Source: Noviherbaspirillum humi | GTDB taxonomy: Bacteria; Pseudomonadota; Gammaproteobacteria; Burkholderiales; Burkholderiaceae_D | Assembly (NCBI RefSeq): GCF_900188095.1 | Contig: NZ_FZOT01000016.1 | Location: 62,001-126,000, forward strand | DNA length: 64,000 nucleotides | Direction: 5' to 3' | Program-made: the position numbers and the translations under genes | Part shown: positions 40,482-49,135 of the stretch, in pieces | Layout: every line of letters begins with the position of its first letter | Numbering within the stretch: the stretch's first letter is position 1 | Notes under the pieces: model-generated | Told to the model about the DNA's origin: nothing | Database searches by the model: none | Seen by the model: the letters and a program-made list of their open reading frames with translations, nothing else

Positions 40482-40493
40482 TCTTATATAAGA
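40482..40493. promoter_or_regulatory. TCTTATATAAGA palindrome upstream of acnB
   Basis: A perfect 12-bp palindrome about 80 bases before acnB, in an AT-rich island inside the otherwise GC-rich 355-base gap. Palindromes of this kind precede TCA-cycle genes in Burkholderiales and are thought to bind a GntR-type regulator. The -10 region may overlap it (TATAAG or TACAAT downstream). The rest of 40219-40574 shows no gene. Confidence 0.6.
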
Positions 40494-40574
40494 GTTGTTC
40501 GGGTACAATAACGCCACTCATTGGCAAGTCAGCACCCTGGCTTATTTTTTCACCATCACTTGAAGAGCTTCGTC

Positions 40575-43160
40575 ATGCTAGCTGCGTACCGCAACCATGT
40601 CGCCGAACGCGCGTCCCTCGGCATTCCCCCGCTGCCCCTGTCCGCGGCCCAGACCCAGGACCTGGTCGAACTGCTGAAGAACCCGCCGGCCGGCGAGGAA
40701 CGGTTCCTCGTCGATCTGATCACCCACCGCGTGCCCGCCGGCGTGGACGATGCCGCCAAGGTCAAGGCCGCCTTCCTGGAGAAGGTCGCCAAGGGCACCG
40801 AGACCAGCCCGCTGATCTCGCGCGAACTCGCCACCCAGCTGCTCGGCACCATGCTCGGCGGCTTCAACATCAAGCCGATGATCGAGCTGCTGGATGACGC
40901 CGTGGTCGGCGCCGTCGCCGCCGAGGGCCTGAAGAAGACCCTGCTGATGTTCGACTACTTCCACGACGTCAAGGAACTGGCCGACAAGGGCAGCGCCAAC
41001 GCCAAGGCGGTGCTGCAGTCCTGGGCCGACGCCGAGTGGTTCACCTCCCGTCCGGAAGTGCCGCAGAGCCTGACCGTGACCGTGTTCAAGGTCTCGGGCG
41101 AAACCAATACCGACGACCTGTCCCCGGCGCCGGACGCCACCACCCGTCCCGACATCCCGATGCACGCGCTGGCGATGCTGAAGAACGCCCGCCCCGGCAT
41201 CAACCCGGACGAGCCCGGCAAGATCGGCCCGATCAAGCAGATCGAGGCGCTGAAAGCCAAGGGCAACCTGGTCGCCTACGTCGGCGACGTGGTCGGCACC
41301 GGCTCCTCCCGCAAGTCCGCCACCAATTCGGTGCTGTGGTTCACCGGCGAGGACATCCCCTATGTTCCGAACAAGCGCTTCGGCGGCGTCTGCCTCGGCA
41401 CCAAGATCGCCCCGATCTTCTACAACACCATGGAAGACTCGGGCGCGCTGCCGATCGAACTCGACGTCTCCAGGATGGAGATGGGCGACGTGGTCGAGCT
41501 GCGCCCGTTCGAAGGCAAGGCTTTGAAGAACGGCGAAGTCATCGCCGAATTCGAAGTCAAGTCCGAGGTGCTGTTCGACGAAGTGCGCGCCGGCGGCCGC
41601 ATCCAGCTGATCATCGGCCGCGGCCTGACCCGCCGCGCCCGCGAAGCGCTCGGCCTGCCGCCGTCCACCCTGTTCCGCCTGCCGCAGAGCCCGTCGGATT
41701 CCGGCAAGGGCTTTACCCTGGCGCAGAAGATGGTCGGCCGTGCCTGCGGCCTGCCGGAAGGCCAGGGCGTGCGCCCGGGCACCTACTGCGAGCCGAAGAT
41801 GACCACCGTCGGTTCCCAGGACACCACCGGCCCGATGACCCGCGACGAACTGAAGGACCTCGCCTGCCTCGGCTTCTCCGCCGACCTGGTGATGCAGTCC
41901 TTCTGCCACACCGCCGCCTATCCGAAGGTTGTCGACGTCATGACGCATCGTGAACTGCCGTCCTTTATCGAGAACCGCGGCGGCGTCTCGCTGCGCCCGG
42001 GCGACGGCGTGATCCACTCCTGGCTGAACCGCCTGCTGATGCCGGATACCGTCGGCACCGGCGGCGACTCCCACACCCGCTTCCCCATCGGCATCTCCTT
42101 CCCGGCCGGCTCCGGCCTGGTGGCCTTCGCCGCCGCCACCGGCGTCATGCCGCTCGACATGCCGGAATCGGTGCTGGTGCGCTTCAAGGGTGAAATGAAG
42201 CCCGGCGTCACCCTGCGCGACCTGGTCAACGCCATTCCGCTGTACGCCATCAAGCAGGGCCTGCTGACGGTCGAGAAGAAGGGCAAGAAGAACATCTTCT
42301 CCGGCCGCATCCTCGAGATCGAAGGCCTGCCGAAGCTGAAGGTGGAGCAGGCATTCGAGCTGTCGGACGCCTCCGCCGAGCGTTCCGCCGCCGGCTGCAC
42401 CGTGCACCTCGACAAGGAGCCGATCGCCGAGTACATGACCTCGAACATCACCCTGATGAAGTGGATGATCGCCAACGGCTACCAGGACAAGCGCACGCTG
42501 GAGCGCCGCATCAAGGCGATGGAAGCCTGGCTCGCCAAGCCCGAGCTGCTGGCGCGCGATGCCGACGCCGAGTACGCCGCCGTCATCGAGATCGACCTGG
42601 CCGACATCCACGAGCCCATCGTGGCCTGCCCGAACGACCCGGACGACGTCAAGACCCTGTCCGAAGTCGCCGGCGACAAGATCGATGAAGTGTTCGTCGG
42701 TTCCTGCATGACCAACATTGGCCACTTCCGCGCCGCCTCCAAGCTCCTGGAAGGCAAGACCGACATCCCGGTCCGCCTGTGGATCGCGCCGCCCACCAAG
42801 ATGGACCAGCAGGTGCTGACCGCCGAAGGCCACTACGGCAACCTCGGCCGCACCGGCGCCCGCATGGAAATGCCGGGCTGCTCGCTGTGCATGGGCAACC
42901 AGGCGCAGGTGCGCAAGGGCGCGACCGTGATGTCGACCTCGACCCGGAACTTCCCGAACCGCCTCGGCCTGGATACCCGCGTCTACCTCGGCTCCGCCGA
43001 ACTGGCCGCGGTCTGCTCCACCCTCGGCAAGATCCCGACCAGGGAAGAGTACATGGCGAACATCGGCGTGATCGACAAGAACGCCGACGACATCTACCGC
43101 TATATGAACTTCGACCAGCTGGACGAGTTCCGCTCGGTGGCTGACGCAGTCAAGGTCTAA
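40575..43160 (+). CDS. acnB: Aconitate hydratase B
   Basis: An 861-residue TCA-cycle enzyme interconverting citrate and isocitrate. The N-terminal HEAT-like domain starts [20 protein letters not shown]. The swivel domain comes next ([20 protein letters not shown]). The catalytic part carries [13 protein letters not shown] and the cluster cysteines in [13 protein letters not shown] and [16 protein letters not shown]. Length and order are those of AcnB, not AcnA. ATG 40575 gives the family N-terminus. It is followed by a strong terminator and appears monocistronic. Confidence 0.97.
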   Translation: MLAAYRNHVAERASLGIPPLPLSAAQTQDLVELLKNPPAGEERFLVDLITHRVPAGVDDAAKVKAAFLEKVAKGTETSPLISRELATQLLGTMLGGFNIKPMIELLDDAVVGAVAAEGLKKTLLMFDYFHDVKELADKGSANAKAVLQSWADAEWFTSRPEVPQSLTVTVFKVSGETNTDDLSPAPDATTRPDIPMHALAMLKNARPGINPDEPGKIGPIKQIEALKAKGNLVAYVGDVVGTGSSRKSATNSVLWFTGEDIPYVPNKRFGGVCLGTKIAPIFYNTMEDSGALPIELDVSRMEMGDVVELRPFEGKALKNGEVIAEFEVKSEVLFDEVRAGGRIQLIIGRGLTRRAREALGLPPSTLFRLPQSPSDSGKGFTLAQKMVGRACGLPEGQGVRPGTYCEPKMTTVGSQDTTGPMTRDELKDLACLGFSADLVMQSFCHTAAYPKVVDVMTHRELPSFIENRGGVSLRPGDGVIHSWLNRLLMPDTVGTGGDSHTRFPIGISFPAGSGLVAFAAATGVMPLDMPESVLVRFKGEMKPGVTLRDLVNAIPLYAIKQGLLTVEKKGKKNIFSGRILEIEGLPKLKVEQAFELSDASAERSAAGCTVHLDKEPIAEYMTSNITLMKWMIANGYQDKRTLERRIKAMEAWLAKPELLARDADAEYAAVIEIDLADIHEPIVACPNDPDDVKTLSEVAGDKIDEVFVGSCMTNIGHFRAASKLLEGKTDIPVRLWIAPPTKMDQQVLTAEGHYGNLGRTGARMEMPGCSLCMGNQAQVRKGATVMSTSTRNFPNRLGLDTRVYLGSAELAAVCSTLGKIPTREEYMANIGVIDKNADDIYRYMNFDQLDEFRSVADAVKV

Positions 43161-43208
43161 GCCGCTTGACGTCCGCGCCGAAGGGCGCGGGCTACATCGG
43201 AAAGCGAC

Positions 43209-43236
43209 AAAGGGCTTCCTTCGGGAAGCCCTTTTT
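43209..43236 (+). terminator. acnB terminator
   Basis: AGGGCTTCC / GGAAGCCCT stem with a TTCG tetraloop and a five-base T-run, 50 bases after the stop. Confidence 0.92.
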
Positions 43237-43356
43237 ATTGCATGTTTGAGAAAGACCGCGTCGGATGATTCATTCGTAAGCCCCCGCCCAAACCACCTTG
43301 CACAGCGGTAGGCGTTGGATAACCATGATGGCCGTGATCGGATTGAAAGGAGCACC

Positions 43357-43521
43357 ATGGATACGAAGACCGTAACGAAAGCAACGAATCGGCGCCGCCA
43401 CATTGATGGATTGATGGCGGAAGCAGATGCTACCTACCGGCAACCGAACGCCACCATTGCCGGCACGGCATTATGCAGTCAACCCCAGCCTGGCTACAGT
43501 CATAAAGTAACAAATATCTAA
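43357..43521 (+). pseudogene. IS66 TnpA-like start, left end of cargo unit
   Basis: The frame MDTKTVTKATNRRRHIDGLM AEADATYRQPNATIAGTAL then QPQPGYSHK loses the family text and stops. Intact TnpA proteins continue AFKAEVVAACRQPGASIA...INANLVRRW. An AAAGGAGC ribosome site remains. Confidence 0.65.
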
Positions 43522-43584
43522 TGTAGGTGAGATCAAGGTAAGATCAGTAGACCCATTTCTTACCCTGTTTGAAGTAGAGATGCA

Positions 43585-44361
43585 ATGAGAATGAAGGTAA
43601 TTATCGCTACGCTAGCCACCTTGCTCCTAATCGCCTGTAGCCCAGACGGCTTACACGACAGCGGAAAGAGTTTCCGACCGCCTGTAGAAACTCTTGCAAA
43701 AGTGGTTGCGGTAGAACTTGGAGGGCACTCCTATCACTTCCCATTGGTGGCAGTGACACGGGCAGGGTTTTCCCGCGTAGAGAGGCTATGCGGGGGGGAG
43801 GGGCCTGCGAGGCTTTGCGCTATCCCGTTGAGGGATCTCGCAGCAATTTCAAGCACGCAAAGGTCGCCAATCTCCGTGTCGCGCATTGCGATAGAGTTAG
43901 AGGGCTACAGCAGTTTTAAAAATACGAAGCTCGACAGGTGGTTCGAGATTCCGCATCTATGCGGTAAGTTAACCCAGAGTTGGGCGAGGCGGCAGTGTGC
44001 AGATCAAAACCACTTCAAAGACAACCTTCGCGGCTTCACCCTCATTGAGGCAAGTGCGCTCGCAGGGCACAGTTTGGGTTTCATTACGGGACAGAGGGAA
44101 TCTGTCAACGTAGCGGTGCAAAGAATGAACTTTAAAAGGGATGATCCAAGCGTAGATTGCGGTCCAGATGCTCGAGGTCTGTGTAGCGTTGCAATGCCTA
44201 TCGGTCAGAGGGCGCTCGCGGTCTGGGTTGTCGGACCGGGAAACTCCACGACTGATTCGATAAATAGGCAGGCGGCTGCGATACGCGCGTTTCTGAAGCA
44301 TGCAGTTGGTGCGCAAGAGGACTACAAAGCGTTTATTGAGGCTTTGAACGCAGCCAACTAA
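43585..44361 (+). CDS. Lipoprotein of unknown function, cargo gene
   Basis: 258 residues. The signal MRMKVIIATLATLLLIACSP has lipobox LLIAC. The mature part has seven or so Cys (RLCGGEGPARLCAI, PHLCGKL, RRQCADQ, SVDCGPDARGLCSV), so disulfides are likely in the periplasm. It ends AIRAFLKHAVGAQEDYKAFI. Codon use and GC content are lower than in the acnB gene beside it. ATG 43591 is an alternative start. It is the only gene carried inside the IS66-ended unit and resembles no known resistance or toxin gene that I recognise. Confidence 0.75.
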   Translation: MRMKVIIATLATLLLIACSPDGLHDSGKSFRPPVETLAKVVAVELGGHSYHFPLVAVTRAGFSRVERLCGGEGPARLCAIPLRDLAAISSTQRSPISVSRIAIELEGYSSFKNTKLDRWFEIPHLCGKLTQSWARRQCADQNHFKDNLRGFTLIEASALAGHSLGFITGQRESVNVAVQRMNFKRDDPSVDCGPDARGLCSVAMPIGQRALAVWVVGPGNSTTDSINRQAAAIRAFLKHAVGAQEDYKAFIEALNAAN

Positions 44362-44509
44362 CCCCTCCTCCGGGTGACATGTCCTAGTAAGCGCTTAGCT
44401 GTAGTAGTTCCGACAGGATCTGACAGGAAGACCTTGCCAAAAGGCGGGGTTACGAGGTTTGAAAGAGGTGCGAATCTTCATCAACCGGCGCGCATGTCCA
44501 GTGATTCTG

Positions 44510-44710
44510 TCACCAGCCAGATAGCGTCAATCCGGACCACCGCAGCCACTCCTGCAGCCAACAGCGCACAAGACTGGGATTGATGTCGTGCTGCCGCGCC
44601 GAGCTGGCAATGGTTGCGCCCGGCTGCCGGCAGGCAGCAACCACCTCTGCCTTCGACGCATTGCTGTGCTGGCGCCTTGTTACTTTCTTGGCTGCTGTCT
44701 TCGTTTGCAT
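44510..44710 (-). pseudogene. IS66 TnpA-like start, right end of cargo unit
   Basis: Reads MQTKTAAKKVTRRQHSNASK AEVVAACRQPGATIASSARQ HDINPSLVRCWLQEW. This is the N-terminal helix-turn-helix part of IS66 TnpA. It is cut short after about 55 residues, ending in LTLSGW. It is the mirror image of the left-end copy. Confidence 0.75.
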
Positions 44711-44994
44711 GGCGCTCCGTCCGAATCGATCACGGGCATCATGGTTGCCGAACCGTCCACCGCCTCATAAAGTGGTTTGGCCGGGGCCTTACATTCATTC
44801 GAAAGAAACGGCACGCCGACGCTATTTGTCTGGTGACGGCGTTGCACGCACGGTCCATTGTAAAGCGCAATTCCGGTTCTTCGCTTGGCGCGCTGAAATG
44901 CTAGCGAGGAAAAAATGACCATCTTCTACGCGCGTTAGATCGGTAGCATCGCAGGCTTGAAGTAAAAACTGATGCACCGCGAAAGAAATCAGCC

Positions 44995-45186
44995 ATGCGC
45001 CATCTATCCTTGGTTTTGATTTTCTTCTTCTCTGCCTGTTCGCAATCGCCACCGCCAAACCATGAACAGGCGGGGTTTGCAGTTCATTCCAGTACAGATC
45101 GGCGCGCATTGGGCGAGCTTATCAATCGAGGTTGGCGACGACTTGCTGATCTGCCTGCACACGATGTAACACCGCGATCGCCGTGC
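44995..45186 (+). pseudogene. Possible lipoprotein N-terminus, truncated
   Basis: MRHLSLVLIFFFSACSQSPP has a lipobox-like FFSAC, but after about 60 residues the frame runs antisense into the DUF4405-type gene. This may be a relic or chance. No clear ribosome site. Confidence 0.25.
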
Positions 45187-45735
45187 CTACTGCCTCGCCG
45201 GCGCAGCCATCAGCTCGCTAAGCAGCGCCGCCGGCTCCTTGCCGTGCGCCCGCGCCAGCTTGTTCAGCGAGGCGTCCGGCGTCGCATCGCCGACGCCGGC
45301 ACGCTGCAGCTCATCCACCGCCTGCTCCGCGGACATGCCCAGCACCGGCGACACGTTCGCCAGTGGCGCCGACAGCATGCGCTGGGTCGCCTGCCGCGTC
45401 GGGTTCGGCTGCTTCGGCGGCGAAAGCAGGATGAAGCCGGCGCTGCCGGCAAGCGCGAGCAGGAACAGCACCCGCATGCGTCCCTGCTTCAGCATCTGGG
45501 CGAAGGAACGCCGGTTGCGCACCAGGTGCAGTGCGACCACGGCGGCAAAGCCCAGCCCCAGCCACTCATGCACCCCCTCCACTTCGCCCTTGTAGAACTT
45601 GAAGAACATCATCACGCCGGTGACGGCGACCACCACGAACAGCGCGGCGGTGGCCTGGGTCGCATAGCGCGGCAGGATCTGATCGATGAAGCGGGCGGGC
45701 TTGCTGGTTTGAATGGCGCGAGTGGCTTGAGACAT
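45187..45735 (-). CDS. DUF4405 / cytochrome b561-like membrane protein
   Basis: 182 residues. The first hydrophobic segment (ATAALFVVVAVTGVMMFFKFY) is followed by VEGVHEWLGLGFAAVVALHL VRN, with histidines (VHEW and ALHLV) placed as in b-type cytochrome subunits of the DUF4405 type. A third segment is MRVLFLLALAGSAGFILL. The soluble C-terminus (LGMSAEQAVDELQRAGVGDA) resembles a helix-turn motif seen in DUF4405 tails. ATG 45735 with AGGAAAAGCAGCC is chosen over the in-frame 45840. Function may be membrane electron transfer; this is not certain. Confidence 0.75.
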   Translation of the reverse strand: MSQATRAIQTSKPARFIDQILPRYATQATAALFVVVAVTGVMMFFKFYKGEVEGVHEWLGLGFAAVVALHLVRNRRSFAQMLKQGRMRVLFLLALAGSAGFILLSPPKQPNPTRQATQRMLSAPLANVSPVLGMSAEQAVDELQRAGVGDATPDASLNKLARAHGKEPAALLSELMAAPARQ

Positions 45736-46026
45736 GGCTGCTTTTCCTGTTGAACACGGCAGCATCATACGCATGCGATGTAAGCGGCGTATTTCCGCCC
45801 TATGTCGAATTGTTTCACTCGCCGGAAGCGCCTCCTGCAACTGTCATGCAGCACGGCATTACTCTCTATTCACATATCCTCCGACCCTTTGGCATCGACA
45901 CCACATTTCCCTGCTTGACCATGCTGCCTTTGCGATACATCAGGCGCCCGCGGACGGCACCTCAATAGACTCATTTGGCAAGCATGTTTTCTTTCCACGA
46001 CAAGGCAGCAGTCTTCTGCATCAGGT

Positions 46027-47112
46027 GTGCATGTGTCTGACGAGTATGTTGTTTCGCATTACGAAGGCGATCTGCCGGATTTCATCGGACCGGAGCTGGA
46101 CCGGTTGTACGGATCACGATTCTGTTCGCTTCACCACCTGCGCATCCATCGCCGCCTGGCCGAGGCGAACGCCTATGTGCTAAAGAGAAATGGCATCCCG
46201 GTCGCGATCTTCCTCTTCGAAGCCCGGCAGCAGCGCATACGCATCCTCAACGAAGGCATGCGGGTGGAAACCCGTTACATCGACCGCTTCGCCGACTGGG
46301 CGTTTGAACGCTATCCCGAAGCGATTTCCCTGACCTTCAACGCGGTTGAGCCGGACGGCGGAAAAAAGCCAGCCCGTCCCGTTCTGCGCGCCCACTGCGC
46401 GCAAGACATGGTCCTGCCGCTGCCGGAGAGCGTCGAGCGCTATGTCGCCAGCCTCGGCAAAAGCACCCGGCACAACATCAAGCGCCGCATCAGCAAGCTC
46501 AAGCGCACCTTTCCCGACTTCGACTACCGCTTCCTGGGCGGATCGCAAGTCCGCGAGGAGGACATCCGCTCGCTCATCAGGATCAGCGAGGCGCGTCTAT
46601 CGAGACTGGGCAAGGCGCCGAATATCGATGCGCGGGAAACCCGGCGCATCGGCGAGATGGTCAAGGCCTGCGGCTTCGTTTGCATTGCCACCATACGCGG
46701 CGAGCTGTGCGGCGGCCAGATCGCCTACCACCTCGGCGAGACCTTCTGCTTCCGCTCGATAGCGCATGAAGCGGCTTACGATGAATTCAGCCTCGGCTCG
46801 GTGGTCTTCTTCCTGACGATCTGCGAATGCATCCGGCAGGGCGCGAAGCGGGTGCACCTGGGCTGGGGCAGCCAGGAATACAAGTTCCAGTTCGGCGCCG
46901 TCAATCGGGATATCTATCGCCTGGTTCTCTACCGCTCCTGGCCCGCGTTCATGCTCGACGGCCTGGTGGTAGGCAGGACCGCCTTTCAGGGCGCGCTCTC
47001 CTCGACCTACCATCGATTGGCCACGCTGCTCAAGAGCGGCGAACGAAACGGATCGCACTGGGCGAAGCTGCTCATGAGTGCGGCGCGGCGGACACGGCGG
47101 GCCCTGGCATGA
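46027..47112 (+). CDS. GNAT-type acyltransferase (Acetyltransf_6/FemAB-like)
   Basis: A 361-residue protein. The C-terminal half carries the Acetyltransf_6 pattern: STRHNIKRRISKLKR, LIRISEARLSRLGK, GFVCIATIRGELCGGQIAYH, AYDEFSLGSVVFFLTICECI, VHLGWGSQEYKFQFGA. It begins with GTG 46027 (MHVSDEYVVSHYEGDL); there is no strong ribosome site. Such enzymes acylate amino groups in polysaccharide or peptide biosynthesis. The ATP-grasp gene 200 bases downstream suggests a shared product. Confidence 0.82.
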   Translation: MHVSDEYVVSHYEGDLPDFIGPELDRLYGSRFCSLHHLRIHRRLAEANAYVLKRNGIPVAIFLFEARQQRIRILNEGMRVETRYIDRFADWAFERYPEAISLTFNAVEPDGGKKPARPVLRAHCAQDMVLPLPESVERYVASLGKSTRHNIKRRISKLKRTFPDFDYRFLGGSQVREEDIRSLIRISEARLSRLGKAPNIDARETRRIGEMVKACGFVCIATIRGELCGGQIAYHLGETFCFRSIAHEAAYDEFSLGSVVFFLTICECIRQGAKRVHLGWGSQEYKFQFGAVNRDIYRLVLYRSWPAFMLDGLVVGRTAFQGALSSTYHRLATLLKSGERNGSHWAKLLMSAARRTRRALA

Positions 47113-47180
47113 GGCCATGGAGGACGGGCGCATGCATGCACGAACTTTATCGGCGGAAGCCGCCTCCTAGAGGGCGTGTC

Positions 47181-47309
47181 ATGGATTCAAACAAGGATTT
47201 CGCAGCCACGGCAAGCGCTCGAATGTCAGGGCGGAGCAGCGAATTCGGGCGGCATGCTGCCCGCCTGCGCAGGCTGATCGATGCCCGGAGGCGCGGCCGC
47301 AATCAATGA
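47181..47309 (+). CDS. Possible 42-aa basic small protein
   Basis: ATG 47181 follows AGAGGGCG. The peptide starts MDSNKDFAATASARMSG and ends LRRLIDARRRGRNQ. Its stop overlaps an in-frame ATG (47306) of the ATP-grasp gene, as coupled genes often do. It is short, very basic and has no recognised family. Confidence 0.35.
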   Translation: MDSNKDFAATASARMSGRSSEFGRHAARLRRLIDARRRGRNQ

Positions 47310-47323
47310 GGGGACAAGCAGAA

Positions 47324-48355
47324 ATGACAAGAAAAGTTTATCCATCGGTCCTGGTGGTCGGCGTGGTGCCGTCGCTGATCTGGCCGGTGGCGCGGTGCCT
47401 GAAGCGGGCCGGCGGCTCGCCGACCATCCTTGCATGGCATGGCCTGTCGCCGATGCGCATGAGCAGCGACTGCAGCGGATACATCATGTGGAACAACATC
47501 CGCAAGACCGACGGCATGCTGGACCTGTCGGCGCTCGGCCTGGTCGAAAGGATCTGCGAAACGCGCAGCATCGACATCGTGGTGCCGGCCGACTATGATT
47601 CCGCGCTGCTGCTGGCGCGCCGGCCGCAGGACTCGCGCCTTCCCTGCGTGCCGGTGCCGAGCGCCGGCGTCATCAGCGAGATGAACGACAAGTGGACCTT
47701 CACCCGCTTCCTGGAACGGCTGGGCCTGCCGTATCCGGAAAGCGAACGCATCGAATCGGAGCAGCAGCTGCTGGCCACGCGGCTTCCCTTTCCGATCATT
47801 ACCAAGCCGCTGGACAAGTGGGCCAGCGTCGGCTTCGAGCTGCATCAATCGCGGGAGGCGCTGGCGGAAACCCTTCGGCATCAGCGGCTGAAGTCGGACT
47901 TCCCGCTGATCGCGCAGCGCTACATTCCCGGCTGGGATGTAGGCGCCTCGTTCCTCGCCAACCATGGCCGGCTGGTGGCCTATTCGCTGTTCCATCACAA
48001 GGTCGACGGCGAGCGGGTGTTCTTCGAGGACCCGCGCCTGCGGGATTACCTCGCCGCCTTCGTCGCGGCCACCGACTACTCCGGCGTCGGCCACATCGAT
48101 ACCCGCTACGATCCGCAGCGCGACCACTACCAGCTGCTGGAACTGAACCCGCGCTTCTGGGCGTCGCTGCTGTACGCGATGAATGCGGGGCTGAACTATC
48201 CCGATCTGCTGGTGCATCTTGATGAATGGGACCATGCCACCGTCAACACGGCGCCGGCGCGTCGGGTGCGGCTGCCCTTGTACGAACGCATGATGACGCT
48301 CACCAACCGCTGGTTCAGCAAGGGCTATGAAATGGTCACCGGCGCTCAGTTGTGA
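47324..48355 (+). CDS. ATP-grasp family ligase
   Basis: 343 residues. The N-terminal domain has VLVVGVVPSLIWPVARCLKR and DIVVPADYDSALLLARRPQD. The ATP-grasp core has VISEMNDKWTFTRFLERLGL, FPIITKPLDKWASVGFELHQ, IPGWDVGASFLANHGRLVAY, VGHIDTRYDPQRDHYQLLEL and NPRFWASLLYAMNAG (metal ligands). The order is like carbamoyl-phosphate synthase or D-Ala ligase enzymes, which form amide bonds with ATP. It starts at ATG 47324 with GAGGGGA ten bases upstream; ATG 47306 is possible. It is likely in one unit with the GNAT gene. Confidence 0.85.
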   Translation: MTRKVYPSVLVVGVVPSLIWPVARCLKRAGGSPTILAWHGLSPMRMSSDCSGYIMWNNIRKTDGMLDLSALGLVERICETRSIDIVVPADYDSALLLARRPQDSRLPCVPVPSAGVISEMNDKWTFTRFLERLGLPYPESERIESEQQLLATRLPFPIITKPLDKWASVGFELHQSREALAETLRHQRLKSDFPLIAQRYIPGWDVGASFLANHGRLVAYSLFHHKVDGERVFFEDPRLRDYLAAFVAATDYSGVGHIDTRYDPQRDHYQLLELNPRFWASLLYAMNAGLNYPDLLVHLDEWDHATVNTAPARRVRLPLYERMMTLTNRWFSKGYEMVTGAQL

Positions 48356-48412
48356 CGGAAGCTGGTAAATTTTCGGCATGGCGTTGCCGCCCCATCTCGG
48401 AAAGGAGTTGCC

Positions 48413-48817
48413 ATGGAAAATCGCCAGCCCGGCTTGCAGGCCGTGCGTCCCGAGGCCGAAGTGATGACGCGCCAGCGCCTGCCGTATTTCATCGGCATCT
48501 CCGGCAGCACCGTTGGCTCTCTCGGCCTGTCGATGCATCTCGTCGTGATTCCGCCGGGTGCGCGGGCGGCGCCGCATCGCCACATCGGCTACGAAACCGG
48601 CATCTACGTGCTCGAAGGCAGGGTCTGCACCCGCTGGGGCGAATCGCTGGAGCACGAGATCGTCAGCGAGGCTGGCGACTTCCTCTTCGTGCCGCCGGGC
48701 GTGCCGCACGAGGCGATCAACCTCAGCGCCACGGAGCCGGCGCGCGCCGTGGTGGCGCGCAACGATCCGGCGGAGCAGGACAAGGTGGAACCCTATCTCG
48801 TCGAACCGGCCGCCTGA
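48413..48817 (+). CDS. Cupin-domain protein, 134 aa
   Basis: A single cupin with metal-binding motif 1 AAPHRHIGYETGIYVLEGRV (H, H, E) and motif 2 EAGDFLFVPPGVPHEAIN (H). GAAAGGAGTTGCC precedes the ATG. It is 57 bases after the ATP-grasp gene, so it may belong to the same unit. The substrate is unknown. Confidence 0.82.
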   Translation: MENRQPGLQAVRPEAEVMTRQRLPYFIGISGSTVGSLGLSMHLVVIPPGARAAPHRHIGYETGIYVLEGRVCTRWGESLEHEIVSEAGDFLFVPPGVPHEAINLSATEPARAVVARNDPAEQDKVEPYLVEPAA

Positions 48818-48848
48818 TTACCGCATCACTTCCAGCGCCTGAGAGCCC

Positions 48849-48869
48849 ACGCATGCGACAGGCATGCGT
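48849..48869. promoter_or_regulatory. Inverted repeat upstream of dctA, candidate activator site
   Basis: ACGCATGC and GCATGCGT around GACAG: perfect 8-bp arms, 150-170 bases upstream of the sigma-54 promoter, a usual distance for an enhancer site. DctD is the obvious candidate protein. A cupin mRNA terminator is an alternative reading, but no T-run follows. Confidence 0.5.
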
Positions 48870-49017
48870 TAGTCCACACTCCGTACCGCCCGGCGCATTC
48901 GGTTTTCCGTACGTTTTTCCTTCCTCCATTCGGAAAGCCGACGCACCGCCTCGCCCGACGCGAGTTCAATGCTAGAACTATCAACCACTTAGCTTCGGCG
49001 CCCGCCAGTGCATCAGG

Positions 49018-49033
49018 TGGCATGAAGCATGCA
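49018..49033 (+). promoter_or_regulatory. Sigma-54 promoter of dctA
   Basis: TGGCATGAAGCATGCA: the GG (49019-49020) and GC (49031-49032) are separated by ten bases, as in the -24/-12 consensus TGGCAC-N5-TTGCA. It lies about 100 bases before the dctA ATG. Confidence 0.75.
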
Positions 49034-49135
49034 AATGGAAGACGATTCGGCAGATCCGCAGCGGGCTTGCAGCAGCCTGGCGTTTCCTGCTCTCTGATCG
49101 ACTTCGTCACGCATTAGCGGCAAAGGACTTCTTCC

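Larger units (their letters stand above)
43276..44792. mobile_element. Cargo unit bounded by inverted IS66-type ends, 8-bp TSD
   Basis: The left end begins GTAAGCCCCCGCCCAAACCA (43276). The right end, read inward on the minus strand, begins GTAAGGCCCCGGCCAAACCA (44792). The unit is flanked on both sides by ATTCATTC (43268-43275 and 44793-44800), an 8-bp direct repeat as expected for IS66. Each end continues into the start of an IS66 TnpA-like ORF pointing inward. Between them lies one lipoprotein gene of different composition. Neither end encodes a full transposase, so the unit depended on transposase supplied elsewhere. Confidence 0.8.

Noticed and set aside
40578-43403. 941-codon minus-strand ORF
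   Set aside because: Antisense to acnB; long open shadow frames are common in this GC-rich DNA.
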